From Notolepis coatsorum (taxonomy: Eukaryota > Chordata > Actinopteri > Aulopiformes > Paralepididae), in the NCBI GenBank assembly GCA_963971535.1, contig OZ020601.1, positions 18,044,767 to 18,108,766 of the forward strand: a DNA stretch of 64,000 nucleotides, in the 5' to 3' direction. The position numbers and the translations under genes were made by a program. Below, piece after piece: positions 61,201-64,000 of this stretch (position 1 is the first letter of the stretch; each line of letters opens with the position of its first letter). A model generated the notes under the pieces. That model was not told where the DNA came from. It saw nothing but the letters and a program-made list of their open reading frames with translations, and did not search any database.

Positions 61201-63674
61201 AACTTTACAACAAGGGATCCAACTCAGTATTGCTCAATCAAATTCCATGACCTTTCTATGACTATTCCATGACATATTGTGCAATTTCTAAGAGCAATAT
61301 CTGTCTTAATCTATGTTCAAATGTTTTTGGTGTTGTTGAATAGCTGATTTGTATATCCCAGGCCTTGTTTTAACTATCTTTTTTTTTTTCAAGTGAATCG
61401 ATACTCTGTAGTACCGACGTGTTTCGGTAGGTAACTTTAAAAGTACCGAATTCGGTACCCATCCCTAAGAATGACACAAGCACAAACCTTCCGGGTTTGT
61501 AGAATGACACAAGCACAAACCTTCCGGGTTTGTAGAATGGCACAAACACAAACCGTCCAGGTTTGCGGAACGACACGAGCACAAACCGCCCAGGTTTGTA
61601 GAACGACACGAGCACAAACCGCCCAGGTTTGTAGAACGACACAAGCCCAAACCGCCCAGGTTTGTAGAACGACACGAGCACAAACCGCACAGGTTTGTAG
61701 AACGACACGAGCACAAACCGCCCAGGTTTGTAGAACGACACAAGCCCAAACCGCCCAGGTTTGTAGAACGACACAAGCCCAAACCGCCCAGGTTTGTAGA
61801 ACGACACGAGCACAAACCGCCCAGGTTTGTAGAACGACAAGCACAAACCGCCAAGGTTTGTAGAACGACACGAGCACAAACCGCCCAGGTTTGTAGAACG
61901 ACACGAGCACAAACCGCCCAGGTTTGTAGAACGACACGAGCACAAACCGCACAGGTTTGTAGAACGACACGAGCACAAACCGCCCAGGTTTGTAGAACGA
62001 CCGACAAGCACAAACCGCACAGGTTTGCGGAACGACACAAGCACAAACCGCCCAGGTTTGTAGAACGACACGAGCACAAACCGCCCAGGTTTGTAAACCG
62101 CCCAGGTTTGTAGAACGACACAAGCACAAACCGCCCAGGTTTGTAGAATGACACAAGCACAAACCGCCCAGGTTTGTAGAACGACAAGCACAAACCGCCC
62201 AGGTTTGTAGAACAACACAAGCACAAACCACTAGGGCTGTACCAAATGCTTCGAAGCTTCGATCATAATGTTGACATTCAAATTCTAAATCAACATTCGA
62301 ATTTTTTATTTGTAATTTTTTTTTTATCCGTTTAAATATGGCTACACTAATATTATATTATTATACATAAGTCGTCACCATCACTTTCATACCAACCGTG
62401 CCCTTATTGGATTATTTATGTTGACGAAACTGATGAGTTATATTCATTAAAGAAAGTTGATTTAATAAAAGAAAAATACTAATTTCATCAGATTAATCAC
62501 TTTATTAAAATTGAGGATTTAGTTTGAGAAAAAAAATAAAAATTGAAGTAAATTTTTTTTATAGACATTCGAAGCTTCGTTCGAATACTTCAATCGAAGC
62601 TTCGAATGTTAAAAAATGACATTCAGTACAGCCCTACAAACCGCCCAGGTTTGTAGAATGACAAGCACAAACCGCCCAGGTTTGTAGAACGACACGAGCA
62701 CAAACCGCCCAGGTTTGTAGAATGACACGAGATAAAAAGGGTGATGGTACCTCTTTGACTTTTCCTGAGTCGATGACAAAAACCACGTCGTTGACGGTGA
62801 TGCTGGTCTCAGCGATGTTCGTGGAGAGGATCTGGGACAAAGACGATGAAGACGGTTATGGTGGAAATTTTTCGTGCAAATGTCTAGACATCATATAGTT
62901 CTAAAAACAGGGTGTTGCGCACACAGAGTGGCCCGGGCCAGACCCCATGGGTCACTTGAGCCTTTATGCAGTCAGAGGAAACTTACAACCCTCTAAAACC
63001 ACAGGGGTAGGTTACTAAATGTTGACGCTACACAAATCAAAACAAATCAAATGTATTTGTACACCCAAGAGGAATATCCACACACTGTATATTATGCTTC
63101 CAAAGTGATTTTAATGTTTACATTTAGTCATCTAGCTGAACGCTTTTATCCAAAGCGACCTACAAGTTCTGTACAACAGGTCAGCAGGAAGGGTACAACT
63201 CTTTCAGCTGAGTAACAATGTTCATCAAATAGTGCTGAAACTTGGGTGCTGCAGTGTTGAGTGCATAGTAGTAGACATATTAGTATAGTAGGTAGAGTGC
63301 ATGATAGTATAAGACAGTAAGAAGGTTAGTGTTTTTTTTTTTTTTTTATTATCTTTTGTTATGTACTCATTCACTATGTTCTCATTAACTATGTACTCAA
63401 TATCTATGTACTCATTAACTAAGTATATATATATATATATATATATTTATAATCCCCATACCACAGACATGATTGAGGACATATAGTTCTTTATACAAGA
63501 AATGGCTAGCAGGTTACCATGACAACCTACATAGGTGGGTAAGTTAGGGTGAGTGACATCACAGAGAGATGAAAGAGAAGACCTACTATTTTCCTGACAC
63601 CGGGGGGAGTGTACTGCAGCACCCTCTTCTGGTCGGAGGTCTGCATGTTGGAATGGAGGGTGAACACTTGGAAC
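18313..63674 (-). CDS. ythdc2: YTHDC2, 3' half: DEAH RNA helicase with YTH domain, 16 exons
   Basis: The joined exons encode about 796 residues that closely follow vertebrate YTHDC2 (about 1430 residues), a 3'-5' RNA helicase that binds m6A-RNA and is needed for meiosis. Order: helicase motif IV ([10 protein letters not shown]), V ([15 protein letters not shown]), VI (QRKGRAGRC), helicase-associated/ratchet domain, OB-fold ([20 protein letters not shown] to [16 protein letters not shown]), a Ser/Pro-rich linker, YTH domain with QKGIWSTTP and [10 protein letters not shown], and a tail ending HEPQP. Every internal boundary has GT and AG, and all phases are compatible, so the copy looks functional. 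The R3H domain, ankyrin repeats and motifs I-III must lie to the right. Introns total about 43 kb and are mostly repeats. Human wording is recalled, not searched. Confidence 0.95.
18472..19010. repeat. Minisatellite built from the terminal exon's 3' splice site
   Basis: About 13 units of 38-44 bp. On the minus strand each unit reads as a pyrimidine tract (tgtctgtctctctctctgtg) followed by TGGTGATGTGTAG and GAGCC. The real acceptor is the last copy. Length differences between units come from the number of GA dinucleotides. Confidence 0.9.
19170..19412. repeat. Minisatellite, mixed units of about 30-40 bp
   Basis: Repeats of 'ggtgtttttaaccactagtt' plus 'gattttaaaggtatcca', with shorter units lacking the second part. 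Lies in the last YTHDC2 intron. Confidence 0.85.
19413..19930. other. Intronic, nothing recognised
   Basis: AT-rich intron sequence without identifiable element. Confidence 0.35.
19938..20402. repeat. Inverted repeat pair, possibly two LTR remnants
   Basis: About 19938-20036 (from 'cttggggttttgttttgggg' to 'aaggtgaataaaac') is closely complementary to 20305-20402. The left copy ends with an AATAAA and is followed at 20115-20130 by 'cattggtggcagcgtg', which could be a primer-binding site. The LTR reading is weak. Confidence 0.4.
21030..21092. repeat. (TA)n(CA)n microsatellite
   Basis: About 20 TA dinucleotides followed by CA dinucleotides. Confidence 0.9.
21195..21330 (-). repeat. Interspersed repeat, related to 41700-41825
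   Basis: 'ttatccaatcaggtgcatt' and 'ctagagcaccagc' on the minus strand match the plus strand of 41700-41825. Family unknown. Confidence 0.5.
21356..21538 (-). CDS. ythdc2: YTHDC2 exon: YTH domain, second part
   Basis: 61 codons from [19 protein letters not shown] to [16 protein letters not shown], phase 0 at both ends. It holds the QDW tryptophan of the m6A cage and the WVRTESLPF strand. Acceptor TATCTCAG|GGC; donor CAG|GTGAGA. Confidence 0.93.
21545..22690. repeat. Minisatellite, 43-bp unit, about 26 copies, derived from a 3' splice site
   Basis: The unit is 'ctgtgtgggtatcaaacagg' plus 'aagaaagactgtcaggttctaaa'. On the minus strand every unit contains GTCTTTCTTCCTGTTTGAT. The true acceptor of the exon at 21538 is preceded by the same GTCTTTCTTCCTGCTTGAT, so the first unit overlaps the real polypyrimidine tract. 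Confidence 0.9.
22975..23140 (+). mobile_element. LINE C-terminal fragment
   Basis: Plus-strand frames read [12 protein letters not shown] and, after a shift, [20 protein letters not shown], the familiar C-terminus of L2/CR1-like fish LINE polyproteins. Too short to classify further. Confidence 0.6.
23200..23460 (-). mobile_element. SINE family B fragment, tRNA head missing
   Basis: 'ttctcccaatcccaatttag', 'tcgttatgccaattccc' and 'cttcctccgacacatgcg' match the body of the SINEs at 2784-3260 and 38617-38982. The head side is lost where the next minisatellite begins. Confidence 0.7.
23480..24322. repeat. Minisatellite of 'cgtctctctagtctgcaga' units
   Basis: Units of about 19-20 bp, with an alternating variant carrying an extra 'cctcgtcctg', run for about 840 bp in the intron between the two YTH exons. 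Confidence 0.9.
24437..24459. repeat. Poly-G run
   Basis: About 23 consecutive G, 69 bp past a YTHDC2 splice donor on the other strand (C run in the transcript). Confidence 0.9.
24528..24734 (-). CDS. ythdc2: YTHDC2 exon: linker end and YTH domain, first part
   Basis: 69 codons, phase 0 at both ends. It starts [13 protein letters not shown], then the YTH core [37 protein letters not shown] and [14 protein letters not shown]. The Trp of GIW is a family m6A-cage residue. Acceptor CCTCCAG|CAC; donor CAG|GTGAGC. Human has Trp where this reads NRAFC. Confidence 0.95.
24884..25408. repeat. Minisatellite, 45-bp unit, about 11.7 copies
   Basis: The unit 'ctgtatagccccttcatgca' plus 'ccgcctccctgagtcatggttgctg' is almost invariant. 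45 is a multiple of three, so long frames are open on both strands; none is a gene. Confidence 0.95.
25715..26225. repeat. Minisatellite, 65-bp unit, about 8 copies
   Basis: The unit contains 'gaagtcgttcctaaagacaa', 'cttgtgttttaagtgtggca' and 'tcagagcactgcgcgacgttg'. Copies differ at one to three sites; the spacing of 'ttggactgaag' is exactly 65 in the copies I measured. Confidence 0.93.
26230..26745. mobile_element. Foldback-like element with a tRNA-like module
   Basis: The outer arms are imperfect inverted copies ('cagccgaagagtgc' against 'gcactcttcggct'; 'tctctgattggcc' against 'agccaatcaggg'). The centre has 'ccctaaccttaaccaactccg' repeats (26370-26510) and a minus-strand tRNA-like module at 26520-26601. 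It shares sequence with the foldbacks at 16993-17373 and 58503-59569. Confidence 0.55.
26520..26601 (-). repeat. tRNA-like module (A and B boxes)
   Basis: On the minus strand: GACGCTTAGCTCAACTGG, a good A box, and CAAGTTCGAATC, a good B box, about 35 nt apart. Cloverleaf pairing is imperfect, so this is a tRNA-derived segment and not a tRNA gene. Paralogues lie at 58880-58955 (+), 59107-59188 (-) and 60500-60575 (+). Confidence 0.55.
26796..27037 (+). repeat. Copia 5' LTR
   Basis: TG...CA ends; TATATAAG at 26896-26903 as core promoter and AATAAA at 26917-26922. Differs from the 3' LTR by C/G in 'gagtgtctg' and A/T in 'ggattcagtc'. Confidence 0.95.
27038..27051 (+). promoter_or_regulatory. 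Copia primer-binding site, internal initiator-tRNA-Met type
   Basis: GGTTATGGGCCCAG directly follows the LTR. It is the exact complement of CTGGGCCCATAACC, the anticodon arm of eukaryotic initiator tRNA-Met. Drosophila copia primes from such a 5' half-tRNA rather than from the CCA end; the same is inferred here. Confidence 0.8.
27064..27265 (+). pseudogene. Copia gag, N-terminal fragment
   Basis: ATG at 27064, 26 nt past the LTR. It reads [20 protein letters not shown] then [13 protein letters not shown], the usual Copia gag N-terminus. Similarity stops at about codon 66 (near 27262). The frame then runs on into pol sequence in the wrong frame and stops at 27327. The capsid remainder, nucleocapsid and protease are absent. 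Confidence 0.85.
27249..30065 (+). pseudogene. Copia pol: integrase, reverse transcriptase, RNase H (frame intact, start lost)
   Basis: The frame is open from 27249 to TGA at 30063-30065, more than 915 codons. Counting from residue 1 at 27318: the GAG-pre-integrase zinc finger has H21/H26 and C55/C58; integrase D85, D146 (RSDNGTEY) and E182 (NGTAERQ), with 35 residues between the last two; reverse transcriptase with [32 protein letters not shown] and WVDD at 600-603; RNase H with [10 protein letters not shown] from 762, [11 protein letters not shown], and the closing [12 protein letters not shown]. All catalytic residues I can place are present. In Copia gag and pol normally form one frame; here the upstream part is deleted and shifted, so this protein cannot be made from the gag ATG. 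Confidence 0.93.
30307..30315 (+). promoter_or_regulatory. Copia polypurine tract
   Basis: AAGTGGGGG directly before the 3' LTR, the expected plus-strand primer site. Confidence 0.65.
30316..30557 (+). repeat. Copia 3' LTR
   Basis: 242 bp, 99 percent identical to the 5' LTR. Its end lies 18 nt inside the intron from the YTHDC2 donor at 30575. Confidence 0.95.
30576..30726 (-). CDS. ythdc2: YTHDC2 exon: Ser/Pro-rich linker
   Basis: One base completes a Trp codon from the preceding exon, then 50 codons: [12 protein letters not shown] to [13 protein letters not shown]. It matches the Ser-rich linker before the YTH domain. Acceptor CACACACAG|GTC, with a (TTA)n microsatellite as its upstream tract; donor AAG|GTATTC, with the Copia LTR 18 nt further on. 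Confidence 0.88.
30737..31372. repeat. (TAA)n and interspersed repeat in intron
   Basis: (TAA)n at 30737-30761, then 'ctttatttgtatagcacttt' with 'caaagtgcttcacaa', wording typical of an abundant fish repeat. A second (TAA)n lies at 31216-31246. I cannot fix the element's ends. Confidence 0.5.
31373..32226. mobile_element. hAT element, TAGGGATGTCCCGATC family
   Basis: Inverted ends TAGGGATGTCCCGATC and GATCGGGACATCCCTA, with exact 8-bp duplication GTAAAAAG (31365-31372, 32227-32234). No transposase frame. A second family member lies at 47743-48217. Confidence 0.92.
32235..33098. other. Intron with the right end of another hAT-like repeat
   Basis: 'aacaccgttattcccatcactg' at about 32906-32927 resembles the end of a fish repeat starting CAGTGATGGGAATAACG, but no left end was found. 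The rest is unremarkable. Confidence 0.3.
33101..34711 (-). mobile_element. 5'-truncated LINE (jockey/CR1/L2/Rex1 group)
   Basis: A 353-codon minus-strand frame (34711 to 33650) begins inside the reverse transcriptase: [44 protein letters not shown] (catalytic FADD at residues 68-71), then the thumb and a C-terminal region ending near [12 protein letters not shown]. The 3' UTR has G/C-rich runs and ends at a (ATTC)n tail at 33101-33118, typical of this LINE group. The upstream RT fingers and endonuclease are missing, as in most genomic copies. Two further copies of its tail lie at 11846-12040 and 35735-35853. Confidence 0.88.
34780..36870 (-). mobile_element. Second LINE, decayed, split by a hAT element
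   Basis: Minus-strand pieces in order: 36535-36811 has [27 protein letters not shown] and [19 protein letters not shown]; then the hAT at 35613-36534; then 35330-35612 with [39 protein letters not shown]; then at 34950-35110 [20 protein letters not shown]. The FADD block and the sequence between are missing. RT type resembles fish Rex1/L2 elements. Confidence 0.75.
35613..36534. mobile_element. hAT element inside the LINE, TSD CTGTAGAG
   Basis: Left end CAGGGGTCGCCAATTAG, right end CTATTGCCGATCCCTG, exact 8-bp flanks CTGTAGAG (35605-35612, 36535-36542). It carries a LINE tail in plus orientation at 35735-35853 ending in (ATTC)n. Confidence 0.9.
36873..37165 (-). mobile_element. SINE, family-B-like, with tRNA-like head
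   Basis: Head on the minus strand: GTACGGCTGGGTAGTGTAGT ... GAGGTTCAAATCCCGG, with A-box and B-box-like parts; the body has 'ccacacgtgaacactgccag' and 'gtaaggacgactga'. It ends 50 bp from the next YTHDC2 exon. Confidence 0.65.
37215..37411 (-). CDS. ythdc2: YTHDC2 exon: linker
   Basis: 65 codons plus two bases: [20 protein letters not shown], then [17 protein letters not shown] and a Pro-rich end. The [13 protein letters not shown] block is strongly conserved in the family. Acceptor CCCCAG|GTG; donor GAGTG|GTAAGA. Confidence 0.92.
37525..38095. repeat. Minisatellite of 15-16-bp 'ctggaaacatcctat' units
   Basis: About 36 units alternate between 'atctggaaacatccta' and 'ttctggaaacctcctt' forms, 115 bp upstream of a YTHDC2 acceptor. 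Long open frames in it are artefacts. Confidence 0.92.
38141..38606 (-). mobile_element. SINE family B copy
   Basis: Minus-strand head GGGCGGCTACGTGGTGCAGT with B box CTGTTCGAGCCC, body as at 2784-3260, and A/T-rich end at 38141. Confidence 0.75.
38617..38982 (-). mobile_element. SINE family B copy, adjacent tandem insertion
   Basis: Minus-strand head GGGCGGTCAGGTGGCGTAGC with B box CTGTTCGAATCC; ends in an A-rich (plus T-rich) run at 38617. 'gactatctga' occurs on either side (38607 and 38982 regions), a possible target duplication. Confidence 0.75.
39453..39572 (-). CDS. ythdc2: YTHDC2 exon
   Basis: Exactly 40 codons: [20 protein letters not shown] and [19 protein letters not shown]. It matches the conserved family segment after the OB-fold. 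Acceptor TCTCCAG|ATG; donor TCG|GTGCGT. Confidence 0.94.
39573..40482. other. YTHDC2 intron without recognised element
   Basis: AT-rich; no tandem array or terminal repeats seen. Confidence 0.4.
40483..40577 (-). CDS. ythdc2: YTHDC2 exon: acidic linker
   Basis: Two bases complete an Asp codon, then [17 protein letters not shown] and [14 protein letters not shown]. Acceptor CCTCCAG|ATG; donor GAG|GTGAGC. Confidence 0.93.
41029..41224 (-). CDS. ythdc2: YTHDC2 exon: OB-fold, second part
   Basis: 65 codons plus one base: [48 protein letters not shown] and [11 protein letters not shown]. Acceptor CACTCAG|ATC; donor AAG|GTAGTA. The preceding intron is only 190 bp. Confidence 0.94.
41415..41623 (-). 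CDS. ythdc2: YTHDC2 exon: OB-fold, first part
   Basis: Two bases complete a Gly codon, then [39 protein letters not shown] and [19 protein letters not shown]. Acceptor CCCCCAG|GGT; donor AAG|GTAGAT. Confidence 0.94.
41700..41825 (+). repeat. Interspersed repeat, related to 21195-21330
   Basis: Contains 'ctagagcaccagcatgtcg' and 'ttatccaatcaggtgcatt', the complement of the other copy. Confidence 0.5.
42090..42270 (+). repeat. Repeat shared with 60240-60421
   Basis: Blocks such as 'gcgtggagaaa', 'aaagtaggcttc' and 'agtagtaagtcctactgtag' recur in order at 60240-60421, ending 'attagcatgacatct'. Confidence 0.7.
42271..44822. mobile_element. 2.55-kb DNA transposon with about 125-bp inverted ends
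   Basis: TAGGGGTGGACGGTATAAAC at the left is matched by the complement of GTTTATACCGTCCACTCCTA at the right, and the match continues for about 125 bp through 'tatggattttgactatacct' to 'agcaatgacgt'. No clear target duplication is visible. No transposase frame. It contains a SINE (42908-43400) and a direct duplication of about 120 bp (43980-44070 and 44100-44215). Confidence 0.85.
42908..43400 (+). mobile_element. SINE family B copy, nested
   Basis: Plus-strand head GGGGTGGCTGATTGGCGCAT and B box GGGTTTGAGCCC, body matching the other family members in complement, ending in 'atgggagaaaaatag'. Confidence 0.75.
44898..45024 (-). CDS. ythdc2: YTHDC2 exon: helicase-associated region
   Basis: 42 codons plus one base: [40 protein letters not shown] and AI. 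Acceptor CGGCTAG|GCG; donor TAG|GTAAGT. Confidence 0.94.
45151..45371 (+). mobile_element. SINE family A, full copy
   Basis: Begins GGGGCGACAGTGGCTTAGGA, B box GGTTTGATTCC, ends 'gcgctttggataaaagct'. Orientation is antisense to YTHDC2. Confidence 0.8.
45516..46101 (-). mobile_element. SINE family A, abutting a YTHDC2 splice donor and split by a hAT
   Basis: On the minus strand, right after the exon: GTATAGAGCGGCCGTCTGG, matching the head of the other copies from GGTAGAGCAGTCGTCTGG onward, then body, hAT insertion, and 3' end at 45516. The first 20 or so SINE bases are missing. The splice donor therefore falls within the SINE match. Confidence 0.8.
45652..46018. mobile_element. hAT element nested in the SINE, TSD GTTACGTG
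   Basis: Ends TAGGGATGCTCGATATTGG and ATAATATCGGACATCCCTA, exact 8-bp flanks GTTACGTG (45644-45651, 46019-46026), which is SINE sequence. No transposase. Confidence 0.93.
46102..46374 (-). CDS. ythdc2: YTHDC2 exon: ratchet (HA2) domain
   Basis: 91 codons, phase 0: [59 protein letters not shown] and [16 protein letters not shown]. This is the strongest single match to the family. Acceptor CCTCCAG|ACC; donor CAG|GTATAG. Confidence 0.96.
46485..46845. mobile_element. Small inverted-end repeat, CAGGGTTCCCAC type
   Basis: Left end CAGGGTTCCCACAGAC, right end GTGCAAACCCTG, with 'caaggac' blocks facing each other inside. 'taatca' lies at both edges but offset, so the target duplication is uncertain. 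Confidence 0.5.
47743..48217. mobile_element. hAT element, TAGGGATGTCCCGATC family, second copy
   Basis: Ends TAGGGATGTCCCGATCCG and GATCGGGACATCCCTA; flanks ATTTGTAT and ATTTGCAT (7 of 8 equal). Confidence 0.9.
48425..49282 (-). CDS. ORF1-like coiled-coil protein of the L1-like element
   Basis: I start at the ATG at 49280-49282 ([15 protein letters not shown]) because it is the first with a basic start typical of ORF1; one more ATG lies 11 codons upstream. About residues 20-190 are Gln/Asn/Ala-rich with regular hydrophobic spacing ([18 protein letters not shown]), suggesting a long coiled coil. Near residues 155-215 a 32-33-residue block occurs twice (starting [20 protein letters not shown] and [20 protein letters not shown]). 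The last 75 residues are Arg/Gly/Pro-rich and resemble no RRM or CTD of L1 ORF1, so the C-terminus is probably lost or replaced. It could also be a gag-like protein. No host homologue recognised. Confidence 0.55.
   Translation of the reverse strand: MTTRKSERKRTPEDVQTLEEISRHEEMAEEITQTSVTQVGGGVENVEPAWVAKMQATMIASVQELRADMQANAKAIQAIQNSIQTNTQSIQAGVLANQQANATANLELKNSVQANAMANQASTQNIQSNIDGLREELKRGQEGIQANVALDRGEAWPEKELQANTEANMRNMTQQGIQANVVLDGSEAWPEKELQANMEVNTRNMTQQVIQAGSGEVKRAAPGGGTGRRWIQTDQPGLRHRGRPDHPHMRCRRGGRPGRPRCEHGGHTHQPGPEHRDQPDQPELE
49443..50437. other. YTHDC2 intron with one hAT left end
   Basis: TAGGGCTGACCCCTATTAGTCG at 49945 onward looks like a hAT left end; its matching right end was not found. 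The segment 50041-50240 shares its body with the repeat at 52353-52510. Confidence 0.4.
50442..51380. mobile_element. piggyBac-like MITE with TTAA duplication
   Basis: TTAA (50438-50441) then CCCATTCTCCGCCAA; right end GGCAGAGAATGGG then TTAA (51381-51384). The 13-bp ends are inverted with one or two mismatches. No transposase frame. A poly-C run lies at 50996-51012. Confidence 0.8.
51385..52277. other. YTHDC2 intron, nothing firmly identified
   Basis: 'ggtggtgcccaaccagtcgg' at about 52070 resembles a hAT end but no partner was seen. 'gatgggctaatgttagctgct' occurs twice (52134 and 52255 regions). Confidence 0.3.
52278..52638. mobile_element. MITE with ACTTTTCG termini and repeated 'gcggcttata'
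   Basis: Left ACTTTTCGGACTATAAGCC, right GGCTTATAGTGCGAAAAGT. Five 'tgcggcttata' motifs lie near the ends. No target duplication found. Confidence 0.75.
52661..53050. mobile_element. hAT MITE, CAGCGGTTCCCAAACT family
   Basis: Ends CAGCGGTTCCCAAACTTT and AGTTTGGGAACCACTG, exact 8-bp flanks GTCTAGTA (52653-52660, 53051-53058). Confidence 0.93.
53244..53614. mobile_element. hAT MITE, TAGGGATGGGTACC family
   Basis: Ends TAGGGATGGGTACCGAA and AGGTACCCATCCCTA; flanks GTTAACAC and GTTAACTC (7 of 8). An end fragment of the same family lies at 61382-61467. Confidence 0.9.
54358..54474 (-). CDS. ythdc2: YTHDC2 exon: after helicase core
   Basis: 39 codons, phase 0: [39 protein letters not shown]. Acceptor TGTACCAG|GAA; donor AAG|GTAGCA. 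The intron that follows it toward the 3' end is 8 kb. Confidence 0.95.
54690..54875. repeat. GA-rich and 'gagagagcatgtccagt' tandem repeat
   Basis: A (GA)-rich stretch passes into five or six copies of a 14-18-bp unit. Confidence 0.85.
55385..55492. mobile_element. Right end of a hAT-like repeat
   Basis: 'gcgataatcgattctaacg' to 'gcattgttacacccctac' is typical of a TAGGGGTGTAACAATGC-ended hAT. Left end not located. Confidence 0.4.
55728..57133. repeat. Minisatellite of about 19-bp units with an orientation switch
   Basis: From 55824 the unit is 'gtgactgggagacttgt' on the plus strand, about 70 copies with 10-, 15- and 19-bp variants. From 55728 to about 55823 the same unit occurs as its complement ('acaagtctcccagtcac'). 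The two arms meet at about 55815-55830 in an inverted junction. Confidence 0.93.
57550..57655 (-). CDS. ythdc2: YTHDC2 exon: end of helicase motif VI
   Basis: One base completes Arg, then [20 protein letters not shown] and [15 protein letters not shown]. Motif VI (QRxGRAGR) is split across this exon and the next upstream one. Acceptor GGTCAG|AGC; donor CAG|GTACAC. Confidence 0.95.
58880..58955 (+). repeat. tRNA-like module
   Basis: GACGGTTAGCTCAATTCGTTAG (A-box part within) and CAAGTTCGAATCAC (B box). A complementary copy lies at 59107-59188 on the minus strand. Poor cloverleaf, so not called a tRNA gene. Confidence 0.5.
59107..59188 (-). repeat. tRNA-like module, inverted copy
   Basis: Minus-strand A-box GGTTAGCTCAACTCG; the B box has decayed to AAGTTTTAATC. 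Confidence 0.5.
59936..60018 (-). CDS. ythdc2: YTHDC2 exon: helicase motif VI, first part
   Basis: 27 codons plus two bases: [28 protein letters not shown]. The split Arg codon AG|A joins the next exon. Acceptor ATTCTAG|AAA; donor GGGCAG|GTGAGT. Confidence 0.95.
60069..61183. mobile_element. Possible PIF/Harbinger-like element
   Basis: Left AGGCTTTCACACCGGCAGGG, right CCGGCCGGTGTGAAAGGCCT are inverted; TTA lies beside each end. It contains the repeat shared with 42090-42270 (at 60240-60421) and a plus-strand tRNA-like module at 60500-60575 (GTTTAGCTCAAATGATTAG, AGGTTCAAATC). Confidence 0.5.
61382..61467. mobile_element. hAT end fragment (family of 53244-53614)
   Basis: 'gtgaatcgatactctgtagt' to 'gtacccatccctaa' matches the left end of that family in complement, directly before the minisatellite. 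Confidence 0.7.
61469..62732. repeat. 33-bp minisatellite with a hairpin in each unit, split by a hAT
   Basis: The unit is 'aacgacacgagcacaaaccg' plus 'cccaggtttgtag', about 23 copies up to 62231 and three more at 62637-62732. Each contains ACAAACC and GGTTTGT, a 7-bp stem around five bases. 33 is a multiple of three, hence long frames in three minus-strand phases. It ends about 18 bp before a YTHDC2 donor. Confidence 0.93.
62232..62636. mobile_element. hAT MITE inside the minisatellite
   Basis: Ends TAGGGCTGTACCAAATG and CATTCAGTACAGCCCTA; flanks CAAACCAC and CAAACCGC (7 of 8). 'cttcgaagcttcg' palindromes near both ends. Confidence 0.9.
62751..62831 (-). CDS. ythdc2: YTHDC2 exon: helicase motif V
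   Basis: Exactly 27 codons: [20 protein letters not shown] then [15 protein letters not shown] is the DEAH motif V. Acceptor GTCCCAG|ATC; donor GAG|GTACCA. Confidence 0.96.
62832..63586. other. YTHDC2 intron with a fish repeat and AT microsatellite
   Basis: 'tttacatttagtcatctagc' with 'cttttatccaaagcgaccta' at about 63116-63165 is wording of a widespread fish repeat. (TA)n at 63425-63446. Confidence 0.45.
63587..63674 (-). CDS. ythdc2: YTHDC2 exon: helicase motif IV, most 5' exon in window
   Basis: One base, then 29 codons: [29 protein letters not shown]. Acceptor CCCTCAG|GTT; donor ATA|GTAGGT. Upstream exons are outside the window. Confidence 0.94.
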
Positions 63675-63689
63675 CTGAGGGCGCGCACA

Positions 63690-64000
63690 CACACACATTG
63701 TATATCTGTCAAGGCATTCACATGCACAGATCGACCACTCCTGTTTTACCACACATACTGACCACTCCTTTGTTGCCACACACACCACTCCTGTTTTACC
63801 ACACATACTGACCACTCCTGTGTTGCCACACACACACCACTCCTGTTTTACCACACATACTGACCACTCCTGTGTTGCCACACACACACACTACTCCTGT
63901 TTTACCACACATACTGACCACTCCTGTGTTGCCACACACACACCACTCCTGTTTTACCACACACTGACCACTCCTGTTTTACCACACACACTGACCACTC
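63690..64000. repeat. CA-rich minisatellite running off the right edge
   Basis: Units mix 'ccactcctgttttaccacac', 'atactga' and 'ccactcctgtgttgccacac', about 50 bp for the long period. It starts about 20 bp upstream of the acceptor at 63675. Confidence 0.9.

Noticed and set aside
61370-62231. Three overlapping frames of 253-284 codons on the minus strand
   Set aside because: 33-bp minisatellite; all three phases are open, which no real gene would show.

Overview
The window looks like nuclear DNA of a ray-finned (teleost) fish. It carries most of the 3' half of one multi-exon vertebrate gene on the minus strand, very dense transposable elements of kinds common in fish, and long minisatellites. 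It is not prokaryotic: coding sequence is split by GT-AG introns, and most long open frames are tandem-repeat or transposon artefacts. I cannot name the species.

The host gene is YTHDC2, the DEAH-box RNA helicase with a YTH m6A-reading domain. I recognise 16 exons on the minus strand between 18313 and 63674. Their reading phases join without a break and give about 796 C-terminal codons: helicase motifs IV to VI, the helicase-associated and OB-fold region, a Ser/Pro-rich linker, the YTH domain, and a short tail ending at a TAG at 18313-18315. The 5' half lies beyond the right edge.

Region 1-18312 lies 3' of YTHDC2 and holds no host gene that I recognise. It contains a DDE transposase fragment, decayed LINE ends, SINEs, several hAT-type elements with 8-bp target duplications, and a 5.57-kb DIRS-type tyrosine-recombinase retrotransposon (7470-13035) with inverted terminal repeats and an internal complementary region.

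The introns of YTHDC2 (18472-63586) are packed with: minisatellites, several starting at a splice site; a recent Copia-type LTR retrotransposon (26796-30557, target duplication ATATG, LTRs differing at two positions) lying 18 nt from a splice donor and lacking most of gag and protease; two LINE copies; an ORF1-only L1-like element (46914-49426, 16-bp target duplication); about a dozen hAT elements; piggyBac-like TTAA elements; foldback elements carrying tRNA-like modules; and two tRNA-derived SINE families. One SINE abuts an exon so closely that the splice donor reads as SINE sequence.

The most unusual theme is the link between tandem repeats and splice sites. At the terminal exon and at the second YTH exon, each unit of the adjacent minisatellite contains a copy of the polypyrimidine tract, and at the terminal exon also the AG acceptor. 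Each array therefore looks like a row of decoy 3' splice sites that grew out of the real one.
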